Source of the DNA: Bacteroidota bacterium
Lineage (GTDB): Bacteria; Bacteroidota; Ignavibacteria; Ignavibacteriales; Ignavibacteriaceae
Reading direction: 5' to 3'
DNA length: 9,486 nucleotides
Assembly: GCA_023433685.1 (NCBI GenBank)
Contig: JAEYUD010000036.1
Span: 1 to 9,486, forward strand
Both the position numbers and the translations under genes were made by a program. The notes under the pieces are model-generated. The model worked only from the letters and a program-made list of their open reading frames with translations, searched no databases and was not told where the DNA came from. Positions 1 to 7,047 of this stretch are shown here, piece after piece (positions within the stretch are counted from its first letter, which is position 1; each line of letters starts with the position of its first letter).

Positions 1-49
1 AGTGTAGAGTGTGGAGTGTAGAGTGTGGAGTGTAGAGTGTGGAGTGTGG
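1..49. repeat. Heptameric tandem repeat AGTGTRG
   Basis: Seven uninterrupted copies of a 7-base unit, alternating AGTGTAG and AGTGTGG for the first six (a 14-base higher-order unit, three copies) and ending with a second AGTGTGG. A degenerate eighth unit (AGAACGG) follows at 50-56. The array touches the window edge, so its true length is unknown. It has no ATG and no reading-frame logic. It lies 40 bases upstream of the purH start, so it is intergenic and possibly in the leader or promoter region. It looks like a simple-sequence array prone to copy-number change by slippage; any regulatory effect is speculation. Confidence 0.9.
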
Positions 50-80
50 AGAACGGGGTTTTTGGATCTGTATTTGAAAT

Positions 81-88
81 GAGAGAGA
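81..88 (+). promoter_or_regulatory. Purine-rich ribosome binding site of purH, supports a TTG start
   Basis: The run GAGAGAGA lies just upstream of the TTG at 90. An in-frame TGA at 75-77 rules out a longer protein, and the TTG is the only start that keeps the conserved KKYALISLTDKAG amino terminus. A four-codon out-of-frame mini-ORF (ATG at 79, stop TGA at 91-93) overlaps the start codon. It may be chance, or may give slight translational coupling. Confidence 0.5.
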
Positions 89-89
89 A

Positions 90-1604
90 TTGAAAAAATA
101 CGCGTTAATATCGTTGACTGACAAGGCGGGAGTGTTTGAGCTGGCAAGAGCGCTGGCGGGCTCCCGGCATCAAATAATTTCGACGGGCAATACTGCCCGG
201 GTGATCAGGGAATCGGGTACTGATTGCATCGAGATGGGCGAGTTCACCGGTTTTCCCGAGATATTGGGTGGACGGGTTAAAACGCTTAATCCAAAGGTGT
301 TCGGCGGAATTCTTTCACGTCGCGACAACCCTTCCGATCTTGCCGAGATGGAGAATCACGATCTCGGTTTTATCGATGTTGTGGCGTGCAATCTTTATGA
401 TTTTTCAGGCGCGTCACGTGAAGTTGGCGCTTCTGTTGATGACCTGATCGAAAAAATTGATATCGGTGGGGTCACTTTGATCCGTGCCGCGGCAAAGAAC
501 CACAAATATGTTACCGTACTTACTTCGCCGGCGCAATACGCCGAATTTTTGGAAAAGCTTGAAGCGGATCAGATCGACGAAAATTACAGGGCTTCGCTTG
601 CCGTTGACGCCTTTAAGCTGACCGCGAGGTACGATTCACTTATCTCCTCAACCCTTGAGCAGAGGATATCAGCAGAGGCGACAACATTTTCAGTGTTCGA
701 ACCTGAAAGAAGGGTGCTCCGCTATGGTGAAAATCCCCACCAAAAAGGGTATTTTTACGGTGACTTCAGCGAATATTTTGAACAGTTAACGGGCAAGGAG
801 CTCTCGTACAACAACATCCTCGATCTTAACGCGGCGTGTGAACTTGTTGAAGAGCTTCAGGGTACCGCGTGTGCCATCATCAAGCATAACAACCCCTGTG
901 GAGCAGCCATCGGCACCAGTCCGCTTGAGGCGTATACAAAAGCCCTTTCGTGTGATCCCGTTTCAGCTTTCGGTGGAATAGTGGTATTCAACAGTGAGAT
1001 TGATGCCGATGTTGCCGAAAAGCTCAATGAAATATTTCTTGAGCTCGTGGTTGCACGTTCGTTTACGCCCGGGGCACTTGAGGTTTTAAGTAAAAAGAAG
1101 CAGAGGCGCGTGCTTGTGCAGAAGCAGCCACTTCCTTCAGGTTATATGGTAAGAAGTGCTGCCGGTGGTTTCCTGGTGCAACAGCGAGACGAAATTGAAG
1201 TTGATCCCGCGAAATGGGAGACAGTGACCGCCGAAAAAATTGATCCGGCTACATTTCCCGGGTTGGCATTCGCGTGGACTGTTTGTAAAAGCGTCCGCTC
1301 AAATGCAATTGTGCTCGTTAAAGAGGGGCAAACCATCGGAATTGGTGCCGGTCAGGTCTCACGGGTTGATTCAGTTAAGATTGCCATAGACAAGGCGCGC
1401 GAATTTGGGTTCGACATCACCGGAGCAGTGGCCGCCTCCGACGCTTTCTTCCCGTTTGAAGACGGGGTTACACTTCTCGCTGAGGCGGGGGTTAAAACAA
1501 TACTGCAACCCGGTGGATCAGTAAGGGATGCAGAGAGCATTGCCGCTGCCTACAGATCCGGGGTAACCATGATGTTTACCAAAGTCAGACATTTTAAACA
1601 CTGA
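90..1604 (+). CDS. purH: Bifunctional AICAR formyltransferase / IMP cyclohydrolase
   Basis: Catalyses the last two steps of de novo purine synthesis in the cytoplasm: formylation of AICAR with 10-formyl-tetrahydrofolate, then ring closure to IMP. At 504 residues it is near the family's usual length. The N-terminal MGS-like cyclohydrolase domain (about 1-190) shows ISLTDKAG (7-14), a phosphate-binding STGNTA (31-36), GRVKTLNPK (61-69) and IDIGGVTLIRAAAKNHK. The C-terminal formyltransferase domain shows RYGENPHQ (211-218), LSYNNILDLNAA, IKHNNPCG with the catalytic Lys265-His266 pair, DPVSAFGGI, SNAIVLVKEGQTIGIGAGQ, and the FTKVRHFKH tail. Start is TTG. Two oddities are Asn67 where the family usually has His (TLHPK) and Asn34 in the usual STGGTA loop; both are single-base-type changes and the rest is intact. 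mreB starts 11 bases downstream, so the two are probably co-transcribed. Identity is certain; activity is inferred. Confidence 0.97.
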   Translation: MKKYALISLTDKAGVFELARALAGSRHQIISTGNTARVIRESGTDCIEMGEFTGFPEILGGRVKTLNPKVFGGILSRRDNPSDLAEMENHDLGFIDVVACNLYDFSGASREVGASVDDLIEKIDIGGVTLIRAAAKNHKYVTVLTSPAQYAEFLEKLEADQIDENYRASLAVDAFKLTARYDSLISSTLEQRISAEATTFSVFEPERRVLRYGENPHQKGYFYGDFSEYFEQLTGKELSYNNILDLNAACELVEELQGTACAIIKHNNPCGAAIGTSPLEAYTKALSCDPVSAFGGIVVFNSEIDADVAEKLNEIFLELVVARSFTPGALEVLSKKKQRRVLVQKQPLPSGYMVRSAAGGFLVQQRDEIEVDPAKWETVTAEKIDPATFPGLAFAWTVCKSVRSNAIVLVKEGQTIGIGAGQVSRVDSVKIAIDKAREFGFDITGAVAASDAFFPFEDGVTLLAEAGVKTILQPGGSVRDAESIAAAYRSGVTMMFTKVRHFKH

Positions 1605-1615
1605 GGTTTTAAAGA

Positions 1616-2641
1616 ATGGGAATTTTTGATTTTTTAGCGAATGATATTGCCATCGACCTGGGAACCGCGAACACCCTCATTTACGTGAAGGGGAAGGGGA
1701 TCGTTCTTAACGAGCCTTCTATCGTGGCGTTCGACAGGAACACGCGCAAGATCATCGCTCTTGGCAACAAAGCCAAGGAGATGATGGGAAGGGAGCACCG
1801 TGAAATATCGGTTACCCGCCCAATGAAAGATGGTGTTATCGCCGACTTTGAGATAGCCGAGGGAATGATCCGGGCTTTCATCAAAAAAGTCAACTCGGGC
1901 ATCGTTTCCGCCCGAAAAGTGGTAATTGCCGTGCCGAGCGGAGTTACTGAAGTTGAAAAAAGAGCTGTAAGAGACAGTGCCGAGCATGCCGGCGCGAAGG
2001 AAGTGCACCTGATCTCCGAACCGATGTCAGCTGCCATCGGTATCGGCATTGATGTATCACGTCCTGAAGGTAACATGGTTATCGATATCGGCGGCGGTAC
2101 CACCGAGATCGCTGTTATCGCCCTCTCCGGAATCGTGGTTGAAGAGTCGATCAAAGTTGCCGGTGATGAAATGAACGAAGCAATAGTCAGCTTTTTCAGA
2201 AGAAATTATAACATTTTGATAGGTGAGCGAACCGCTGAAGCAATAAAATGTCAGGTGGGATCCGCGATGGCATTGCCTGAAGAGCTTACAATTGAGGTTA
2301 AAGGTCGCGACCTTGTAGGTGGTGTTCCGAAGAAAGTGGAAGTGTCGTCGGTTGAGATCCGCGATGCCCTGGAGGGTCCTGTTGTTGCCATACTCGAAGC
2401 GGTAAGGCGCCTGCTTGAGCGTACCGGCGCGGAGCATTCTGCTGACATTCACAGCTCGGGAATCATGCTTTCCGGTGGCGGGGCGTTGCTTAAGGGGCTG
2501 GACAAGAGAATCAGACTTGAGACCAATTTGCCCGTTCACATCGCTGAAGAACCACTTCTGGCGGTGGTGAGGGGTGCAGGCAGGGTAATAGACAATCTAA
2601 ACGCATACGCGCCCGTACTGATCAGGCACCGTCGCTATTAG
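1616..2641 (+). CDS. mreB: Rod shape-determining protein MreB, bacterial actin
   Basis: ATP-dependent actin homologue that polymerises on the inner face of the cytoplasmic membrane and steers the elongation machinery. At 341 residues it is family-typical. Actin-fold signatures: phosphate-1 loop DLGTANT (14-20), phosphate-2 loop DIGGGTTE (Asp157 to Glu164), adenosine motif SGGGALLKGLD (from Ser286), plus ERTAEAIKCQVGSA in the middle. The N-terminus MGIFDFLANDIAIDLG contains a short hydrophobic stretch that could help membrane contact. The ATG at 1616 follows the purH stop by 11 bases; the only Shine-Dalgarno-like bases are TGAGG at 1602-1606, overlapping that stop. The gene ends in TAG, and reading past it meets another stop about 30 codons later, so this TAG is a true terminator. 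First gene of the mre-mrd cluster. Confidence 0.98.
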   Translation: MGIFDFLANDIAIDLGTANTLIYVKGKGIVLNEPSIVAFDRNTRKIIALGNKAKEMMGREHREISVTRPMKDGVIADFEIAEGMIRAFIKKVNSGIVSARKVVIAVPSGVTEVEKRAVRDSAEHAGAKEVHLISEPMSAAIGIGIDVSRPEGNMVIDIGGGTTEIAVIALSGIVVEESIKVAGDEMNEAIVSFFRRNYNILIGERTAEAIKCQVGSAMALPEELTIEVKGRDLVGGVPKKVEVSSVEIRDALEGPVVAILEAVRRLLERTGAEHSADIHSSGIMLSGGGALLKGLDKRIRLETNLPVHIAEEPLLAVVRGAGRVIDNLNAYAPVLIRHRRY

Positions 2642-2642
2642 G

Positions 2643-3476
2643 ATGAAGCAGTTTTTTTTAACCCTTTTTCTTTCTCTCCGGTCGTATCTTCTTCTGATAG
2701 GGCTGGTTATCCTTTCGTTCCTTTTGATGTCGGTTAGTGAGCATGACTCCACCCAGAAGCTTAGGGGGCTTGCCCTTTCCTCATTTTCGAGGGTCGCGGG
2801 AATTTTTGGGAAACTGAATTTTATCTCCGATCTCCGTTCAAATAACGAGCAGCTCAGGAGGCGGAACGCCGAACTGATGCTTGAGAACAACCAGTTGCGT
2901 GAGTTCGGTATCGAAAACCAGGAGCTCCGCGGTATGCTTGCCTTTCAAGACAGCACATCATACGAGCTTATAGCCGCCGAGGTGATCGCCAAGTCGTATC
3001 TTGGTGATCAGGTTAACTTTACCATCAACCGTGGACTGAAAGATTCAGTAAAACCCGGGATGCCTGTTATCACCCAGGATGGGCTCGTGGGGCTCGTCTA
3101 CACTTCCTCAAATCACGACGCGATAGTAAGAACATACAAAAATGTAAATTTGAAGATCATCGTAAAACTGATGAACTCCGGCGCGCCGGGCATATTAAAG
3201 TGGAACGGCACAGAGTTGGTGATGCAGGGTCTCTCAAAAACGCTGCAACTCCCCAGAACAGAAAGAGTTATCACCAGTGACATGAGTTCGCTCATCGGGG
3301 TGAACCTTCCCGTTGGTGACGTTGAGAAAGTTCTGAACCCTGAGAGCGGCCTCTTCAACGATCTTAAAATAAAACCGTACGTTGATCTCAACTCAACCAT
3401 GAACGTCTTCGTTATCAGAATGATACAGAGCAAAAAAGTGGATGAGTACGAACTGAACTACCTGAAAACCAAATGA
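2643..3476 (+). CDS. mreC: Rod shape-determining protein MreC
   Basis: Bitopic inner-membrane scaffold whose periplasmic part binds PBP2 and helps activate it in the elongasome. The sequence shows a short cytoplasmic N-terminus, one membrane segment (about 13-32), a charged coiled coil (about 62-99, rich in Asn, Glu, Arg and Leu) and then the beta-rich MreC core. The core includes NRGLKDSVKPGMPVITQDGL (129-148), the family's most recognisable stretch, followed by SGAPGILKWNG and a TSDMSSLIGVNLPVGDVEKV segment. At 277 residues it is typical. The ATG is one base after the mreB stop, with AGG directly adjacent and no well-spaced ribosome site, so translation is probably coupled to mreB. The last codons overlap mreD by 4 bases. 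Confidence 0.95.
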   Translation: MKQFFLTLFLSLRSYLLLIGLVILSFLLMSVSEHDSTQKLRGLALSSFSRVAGIFGKLNFISDLRSNNEQLRRRNAELMLENNQLREFGIENQELRGMLAFQDSTSYELIAAEVIAKSYLGDQVNFTINRGLKDSVKPGMPVITQDGLVGLVYTSSNHDAIVRTYKNVNLKIIVKLMNSGAPGILKWNGTELVMQGLSKTLQLPRTERVITSDMSSLIGVNLPVGDVEKVLNPESGLFNDLKIKPYVDLNSTMNVFVIRMIQSKKVDEYELNYLKTK

Positions 3477-3979
3477 TGAAGAACAAATACCTCGTACACT
3501 TGCTGCCGGTGATCTACCTGATCCCTCTTCTTTTTGTTCAGGTCATCTTCATTCCGTTCATCGCTATTGATACAGCCGTACCTGACATCGTGCTTATACT
3601 CGTAGTTTATTACGCGGTGCGTGAGGGGCAGATACGCGGCGCGATCTTCGGATTTGGTGCGGGTCTTGTTTTTGATCTGGTAACCGGAAACCTTTTGGGA
3701 AGTGCCGCCCTTTCTAAAACGCTTGCTGCTTTTGTCGCCGGATACTTCAGTACCAACAGGATCGATCTTAACCTCCGCTCTTACAGATTCATACTTATTA
3801 TACTTTTAACCGCGTTCATCAACTCCTCGACCTTCGCGTTGGTAACAAATTTCGACCTGAATAATAATCTTCTCAGGCTTATTTTTGAACAGGGAATTAC
3901 ACCCGCTCTTTACACGGGTCTCATATCAACGATATGGATCTTTGCAACCCCAACAAAAAAAGGTGATTGGCTGGAATGA
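3473..3979 (+). CDS. mreD: Rod shape-determining membrane protein MreD
   Basis: Small polytopic inner-membrane protein of the rod complex that works with MreC; its biochemical role is poorly defined. The 168 residues are strongly hydrophobic, with about five to six likely membrane spans (roughly 9-28, 35-50, 56-74, 79-93, 104-122, 139-158). The family pattern is visible: PDIVLILVVYYAVREGQ, then GAIFGFGAGLVFDLVTGNLLG and ALSKTLAAFVAGY. The start overlaps the mreC stop as ATGA. A second ATG follows immediately, so the protein may begin one residue later. No Shine-Dalgarno sequence is seen, which fits translational coupling. The stop overlaps the mrdA start, again as ATGA. Sequence identity in this family is low, so the call rests on length, topology, motifs and position between mreC and mrdA. 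Confidence 0.93.
   Translation: MMKNKYLVHLLPVIYLIPLLFVQVIFIPFIAIDTAVPDIVLILVVYYAVREGQIRGAIFGFGAGLVFDLVTGNLLGSAALSKTLAAFVAGYFSTNRIDLNLRSYRFILIILLTAFINSSTFALVTNFDLNNNLLRLIFEQGITPALYTGLISTIWIFATPTKKGDWLE
3961..3966 (+). promoter_or_regulatory. Ribosome binding site of mrdA (AGGTGA), decides the start
   Basis: AGGTGA lies 9 bases before the ATG at 3976. The in-frame TTG at 3967, which would add three residues, touches this site directly and could not be used with it. ATG 3976 is therefore the better start; it also gives the same ATGA overlap seen at the mreC/mreD junction. Confidence 0.75.
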
Positions 3980-5808
3980 CGCAACTTTCTCCCTCAAGAA
4001 AGACTGTGCTCGCCGCGATTATACTTGGCTTACTTTTAGTTTACGGTTTAAAACTATTTCAGATGCAGATAGTTTTCAACACTAAATTTGAAGACAAATC
4101 GACCAACAACAGTATCAGCGCGATCGAGCAGATGCCCCTCCGGGGAGTGCTTTACGATCGTAACTTGAAGTTACTCGTTGAGAACATCCCTTCATACACC
4201 GTTCGTATAACCCCTGCTGATTACGACACTGCCAAAAGCCCCTTTTTGGAAGCAATTCTTGAACTTCCACGGGATACCATTGCCCGTATTTTGCAAAAAC
4301 ACAAAAAATACGGGAAATATCAGGCGATCAAGATTAAGAAAGGCGCCAATTTTGAGCAGGTCGGCTGGCTTGAAGAAAACGCCGAGCGCCTTCCGGGTGT
4401 CGACTACATCATCGAGCTCAAGCGTGGCTACACGGGTGCCTTTTCAGCGGCGCACGTTCTGGGTTACCTGAAGGAAACGAACGACAACGATCTTAAAAAA
4501 GACAGCTTCTATACCCTCGGTGACAACATCGGTATGAACGGTATTGAAAAAAGTTACGAGCGTTATCTCCGTGGTGAGAAAGGCTACAACTACATCCTTG
4601 TGAACGCCTCCCGGAAGAAGATCGGCAGGTACAAAGACGGTTCGTCTGACAAGGCATCGAAGAAGGGGAAGGATCTGGTGCTCTCACTTGATTCGGCAGC
4701 GCAGGCAACATCAGAAGCAGTAATGCGGGGCAGAAGTGGCGCGATCGTTGCCATTGAGCCCTCCACCGGTGAGATATTGGCCTTCACAAGCGCGCCCGAC
4801 TACGATCTGAACAAATTTTCCGATATCACACCGGCTGATTACATGCGGGGTCTCATCTCGAACCCGTTGAGGCCACAGTTCAATCGTGCGGCGATGTCGA
4901 CCCACTCTCCCGGCTCAACATTTAAAGTGCTTGTTTCATTGTGCGCGCTCGAGCTTGGCATTATCAACCAGAACACCACCATTTACTGTCCCGGTTCTTA
5001 CACTTACGGAAACCGGACGTTCAAATGTCACGGTTCTCACGGCGCGACCAACGTTTACCGCGCACTTGAGGGTTCATGCAACGTCTTCTTCTACAAGTTG
5101 ATCTTCGAAATTGGCGTTGATAGACTGAACGAGTTTGCCAAAAAATTCAAAGTGGGCACCCGTACCGGGGTCGATCTTCTTGAAGAGTCGAAGGGCTTGA
5201 TCCCCTCGACAGAATATTATGAAAAGGTCTACGGCAAGAACTGGCCCCGTGGTATCCTCGTGAGTGTGGGTATCGGTCAGGGTGAAGTTAGCATGACCCC
5301 CGTGCAGCTCGCGCTGATGACCGCCTTGATTGCCAACGACGGTAAATCTTACACGCCTCACCTTGTAAAGGGGTACGTTGACGAGAAAAGGAAGTTTGTA
5401 CCGTTCAAATTTGATGAAATAACCACCGGGGTAAGCCCCCAAAATGTGGCAATTATAAAGAAGGGGATGTGGCTCGTGGTTAACGGAGGTGGCGGTACCG
5501 CCAAGAACATCAGGACCAACGAAGTGGTGATAGCCGGTAAAACAGGTACCGTACAGAACGTTCACGGGCGGAACCACTCGCTTTTCGTCGGTTTTGCCCC
5601 TTATGACAACCCCAAAATTGCAGTAGCGGTACTTTTCGAAAATGCCGGTTACGGTTCCGAAGTGGCGGCTCCCGTGGCGGAGACCGTTATCCTCGCGTAT
5701 CTCCGTTCGATCGGTGTGATCAAACAGGTAAAGAAGGAGAAAAAGAAGGAAAACAGAAGGGAAGACGATACTACAAGACTTTTGACCTTCTTAGAGGAGA
5801 GCCAATAG
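3976..5808 (+). CDS. mrdA: Penicillin-binding protein 2, elongation-specific transpeptidase
   Basis: Class B penicillin-binding protein that cross-links new lateral-wall peptidoglycan in the periplasm, paired with RodA. With the ATG at 3976 it has 610 residues, typical for PBP2. Order of parts: short cytoplasmic tail; one membrane anchor (about 10-30); pedestal/dimerisation domain opening with LRGVLYDRN (55-63) and containing AAHVLGYLKETN and GMNGIEKSYERYLRG; transpeptidase domain with all three active-site motifs, STFK (Ser314 nucleophile, Lys317), SCN (Ser367, Asn369) and KTGT (Lys522). SVGIGQGEVSMTPVQLA is also characteristic. The C-terminus ends in a highly charged Lys/Glu/Arg tail of about 30 residues after the last strand, probably disordered. 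The stop TAG is followed immediately by rodA in the same frame. An elongation role rather than division (FtsI) is inferred from mreD upstream and rodA downstream and from PBP2-like length. Confidence 0.96.
   Translation: MTQLSPSRKTVLAAIILGLLLVYGLKLFQMQIVFNTKFEDKSTNNSISAIEQMPLRGVLYDRNLKLLVENIPSYTVRITPADYDTAKSPFLEAILELPRDTIARILQKHKKYGKYQAIKIKKGANFEQVGWLEENAERLPGVDYIIELKRGYTGAFSAAHVLGYLKETNDNDLKKDSFYTLGDNIGMNGIEKSYERYLRGEKGYNYILVNASRKKIGRYKDGSSDKASKKGKDLVLSLDSAAQATSEAVMRGRSGAIVAIEPSTGEILAFTSAPDYDLNKFSDITPADYMRGLISNPLRPQFNRAAMSTHSPGSTFKVLVSLCALELGIINQNTTIYCPGSYTYGNRTFKCHGSHGATNVYRALEGSCNVFFYKLIFEIGVDRLNEFAKKFKVGTRTGVDLLEESKGLIPSTEYYEKVYGKNWPRGILVSVGIGQGEVSMTPVQLALMTALIANDGKSYTPHLVKGYVDEKRKFVPFKFDEITTGVSPQNVAIIKKGMWLVVNGGGGTAKNIRTNEVVIAGKTGTVQNVHGRNHSLFVGFAPYDNPKIAVAVLFENAGYGSEVAAPVAETVILAYLRSIGVIKQVKKEKKKENRREDDTTRLLTFLEESQ
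5793..5800 (+). promoter_or_regulatory. Ribosome binding site of rodA (AGAGGAGA), supports a TTG start
   Basis: AGAGGAGA is a strong Shine-Dalgarno match with an 8-base spacer to the TTG at 5809. It sits inside the last codons of mrdA. No ATG nearby gives a better start, and the TTG retains the charged N-terminus before the first membrane helix. Confidence 0.75.
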
Positions 5809-7038
5809 TTGAAATTAGGAGGCAAACTAACCCTCAGGTTCGATTTTCTTATTTTTGCCGCTGTTATCGTGCTGCTGGTATTCGGTCTTCTCGCCATTTA
5901 CAGCTCGACTCAGAACGTTTTTCAAGTGAGGAACAATTTCGAGAAGCAGATTTTCGCGCTCGTTCTCGCTCTGATCATTTTTATAGTTATCTATTTTGTT
6001 CCAACATCGCTGATACGGTCGGCGGTGCCGTGGGGGTATGGCTTAAGCATCTTCCTTCTGCTCGCGGTTCTCGTTTTTGGAAAAACGATTAACGGTGCTA
6101 AAGCGTGGATAGCATTGGGCCCCCTGAACATTCAGCCCGCGGAGTTCTCAAAGATAGCCACACTTCTGGCACTCTCGGCATTTCTCGATGAGAAGGGGAA
6201 TGACCTTGACGATCTTAAAACGATAGTGAAATTTCTTGCCATCGGTCTTTTTCCCGTGGCGCTGATAATGTTGCAGCCCGATCTTGGCAGTTCCCTCGTC
6301 TTTTTTGGCATGATGCTCGCGCTCCTTTTCTGGAGGGGGATAAGCACCTTCGGACTTTTTGTGGTTCTCGCGCCGCCTCTGGTTATGGTGGCTTCACTAT
6401 TTGGAGCCTGGTACATTGCAGGGGCATTCGCTATAGTGGCAGCGTTCCTCTTCGTTTTCAAACGGAACATCTTTGTTACCACCGCTCTTCTGGGGGTTAA
6501 TTTTGCTTCGGCATTCTTTGTAAAGTATCTTTTCAATATCCTCAGTCCGCACCAGAAGAAGAGGATACTCTCGTTCGTTGACCCCAATGCCGACCCTCTC
6601 GGCGCGGGTTACAACGCCATTCAGGCGCAGATCGCCATCGGTTCGGGTGGATTTTACGGCAAGGGATTCATGTCGGGAAGCCAGACGCAGCTGCAATTCA
6701 TCCCGGAGCAGTGGTCTGACTTTATTTTCTGCGTTATCGGTGAAGAGTTCGGTTTTATCGGCACGATGCTTATCCTTGTGATGTTCCTCGTGATCCTTCT
6801 TCGTCTGCTTAAGATCGCCACCGAGATCAGAAACATGTTCCTCAGTCTCGTAGTGGTTGGGATACTTTCGATATTAACGATTCATTTCGCCATAAATATC
6901 GGCATGGTGCTCGGCATAGTGCCCGTGATCGGCATCCCGTTGCCCTTCGTCAGTTACGGTGGTTCATCCCTTCTTTCCAATTTTATCATGCTCGGTATGG
7001 TCTACAACATTTACCGGAGCCGTCAGATGTTAACATAG
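5809..7038 (+). CDS. rodA: SEDS peptidoglycan glycosyltransferase RodA
   Basis: Polytopic inner-membrane SEDS protein that polymerises lipid II into glycan strands for cell elongation, acting with PBP2. The 409 residues fit a ten-helix layout. Motifs seen: NGAKAWI with Trp100, NIQPAEFSKIATLLALS, LQPDLGSSLVFF, GFYGKGFMSGSQTQLQFIPEQWSDFIF with Asp304 at the position of the catalytic extracytoplasmic Asp of SEDS enzymes, IGEEFGFIG, and the C-terminal PFVSYGGSSLLSNF. Within the catalytic loop the bases before Asp304 encode Trp-Ser where E. coli has His-Thr; I take this as lineage variation. The start is TTG directly after the mrdA TAG, in the same reading frame, with a good ribosome site inside mrdA. 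RodA rather than FtsW is chosen from the neighbouring PBP2 and mre genes. It ends in TAG, 9 bases before pyrF. Confidence 0.96.
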   Translation: MKLGGKLTLRFDFLIFAAVIVLLVFGLLAIYSSTQNVFQVRNNFEKQIFALVLALIIFIVIYFVPTSLIRSAVPWGYGLSIFLLLAVLVFGKTINGAKAWIALGPLNIQPAEFSKIATLLALSAFLDEKGNDLDDLKTIVKFLAIGLFPVALIMLQPDLGSSLVFFGMMLALLFWRGISTFGLFVVLAPPLVMVASLFGAWYIAGAFAIVAAFLFVFKRNIFVTTALLGVNFASAFFVKYLFNILSPHQKKRILSFVDPNADPLGAGYNAIQAQIAIGSGGFYGKGFMSGSQTQLQFIPEQWSDFIFCVIGEEFGFIGTMLILVMFLVILLRLLKIATEIRNMFLSLVVVGILSILTIHFAINIGMVLGIVPVIGIPLPFVSYGGSSLLSNFIMLGMVYNIYRSRQMLT

Positions 7039-7041
7039 GAG
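7037..7041 (+). promoter_or_regulatory. Ribosome binding site of pyrF (AGGAG), supports a GTG start
   Basis: AGGAG overlaps the rodA TAG stop and is 6 bases before the GTG at 7048. This is near-ideal spacing and the GTG is the obvious start; the next residues (KASEKLDLQFAKGRHICVGLD) lead straight into the conserved first strand. Confidence 0.75.
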
Positions 7042-7047
7042 TTTGAA

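Noticed and set aside
1..49. CRISPR array
   Set aside because: Units are 7 bases and contiguous, with no spacers; this is a simple tandem repeat.
2057..2539. Antisense open frame of 160 codons within mreB
   Set aside because: Lies fully inside a conserved gene, has no recognisable motif or ribosome site, and reads like a codon-bias shadow of the sense strand.
3967..3975. TTG at 3967 as the start of mrdA
   Set aside because: It directly touches the AGGTGA ribosome site, whereas ATG 3976 is 9 bases away and makes the ATGA overlap with mreD.
5074..5577. Antisense open frame of 167 codons within mrdA
   Set aside because: Covers the transpeptidase active-site region on the other strand; composition and lack of motifs mark it as a shadow of the sense gene.
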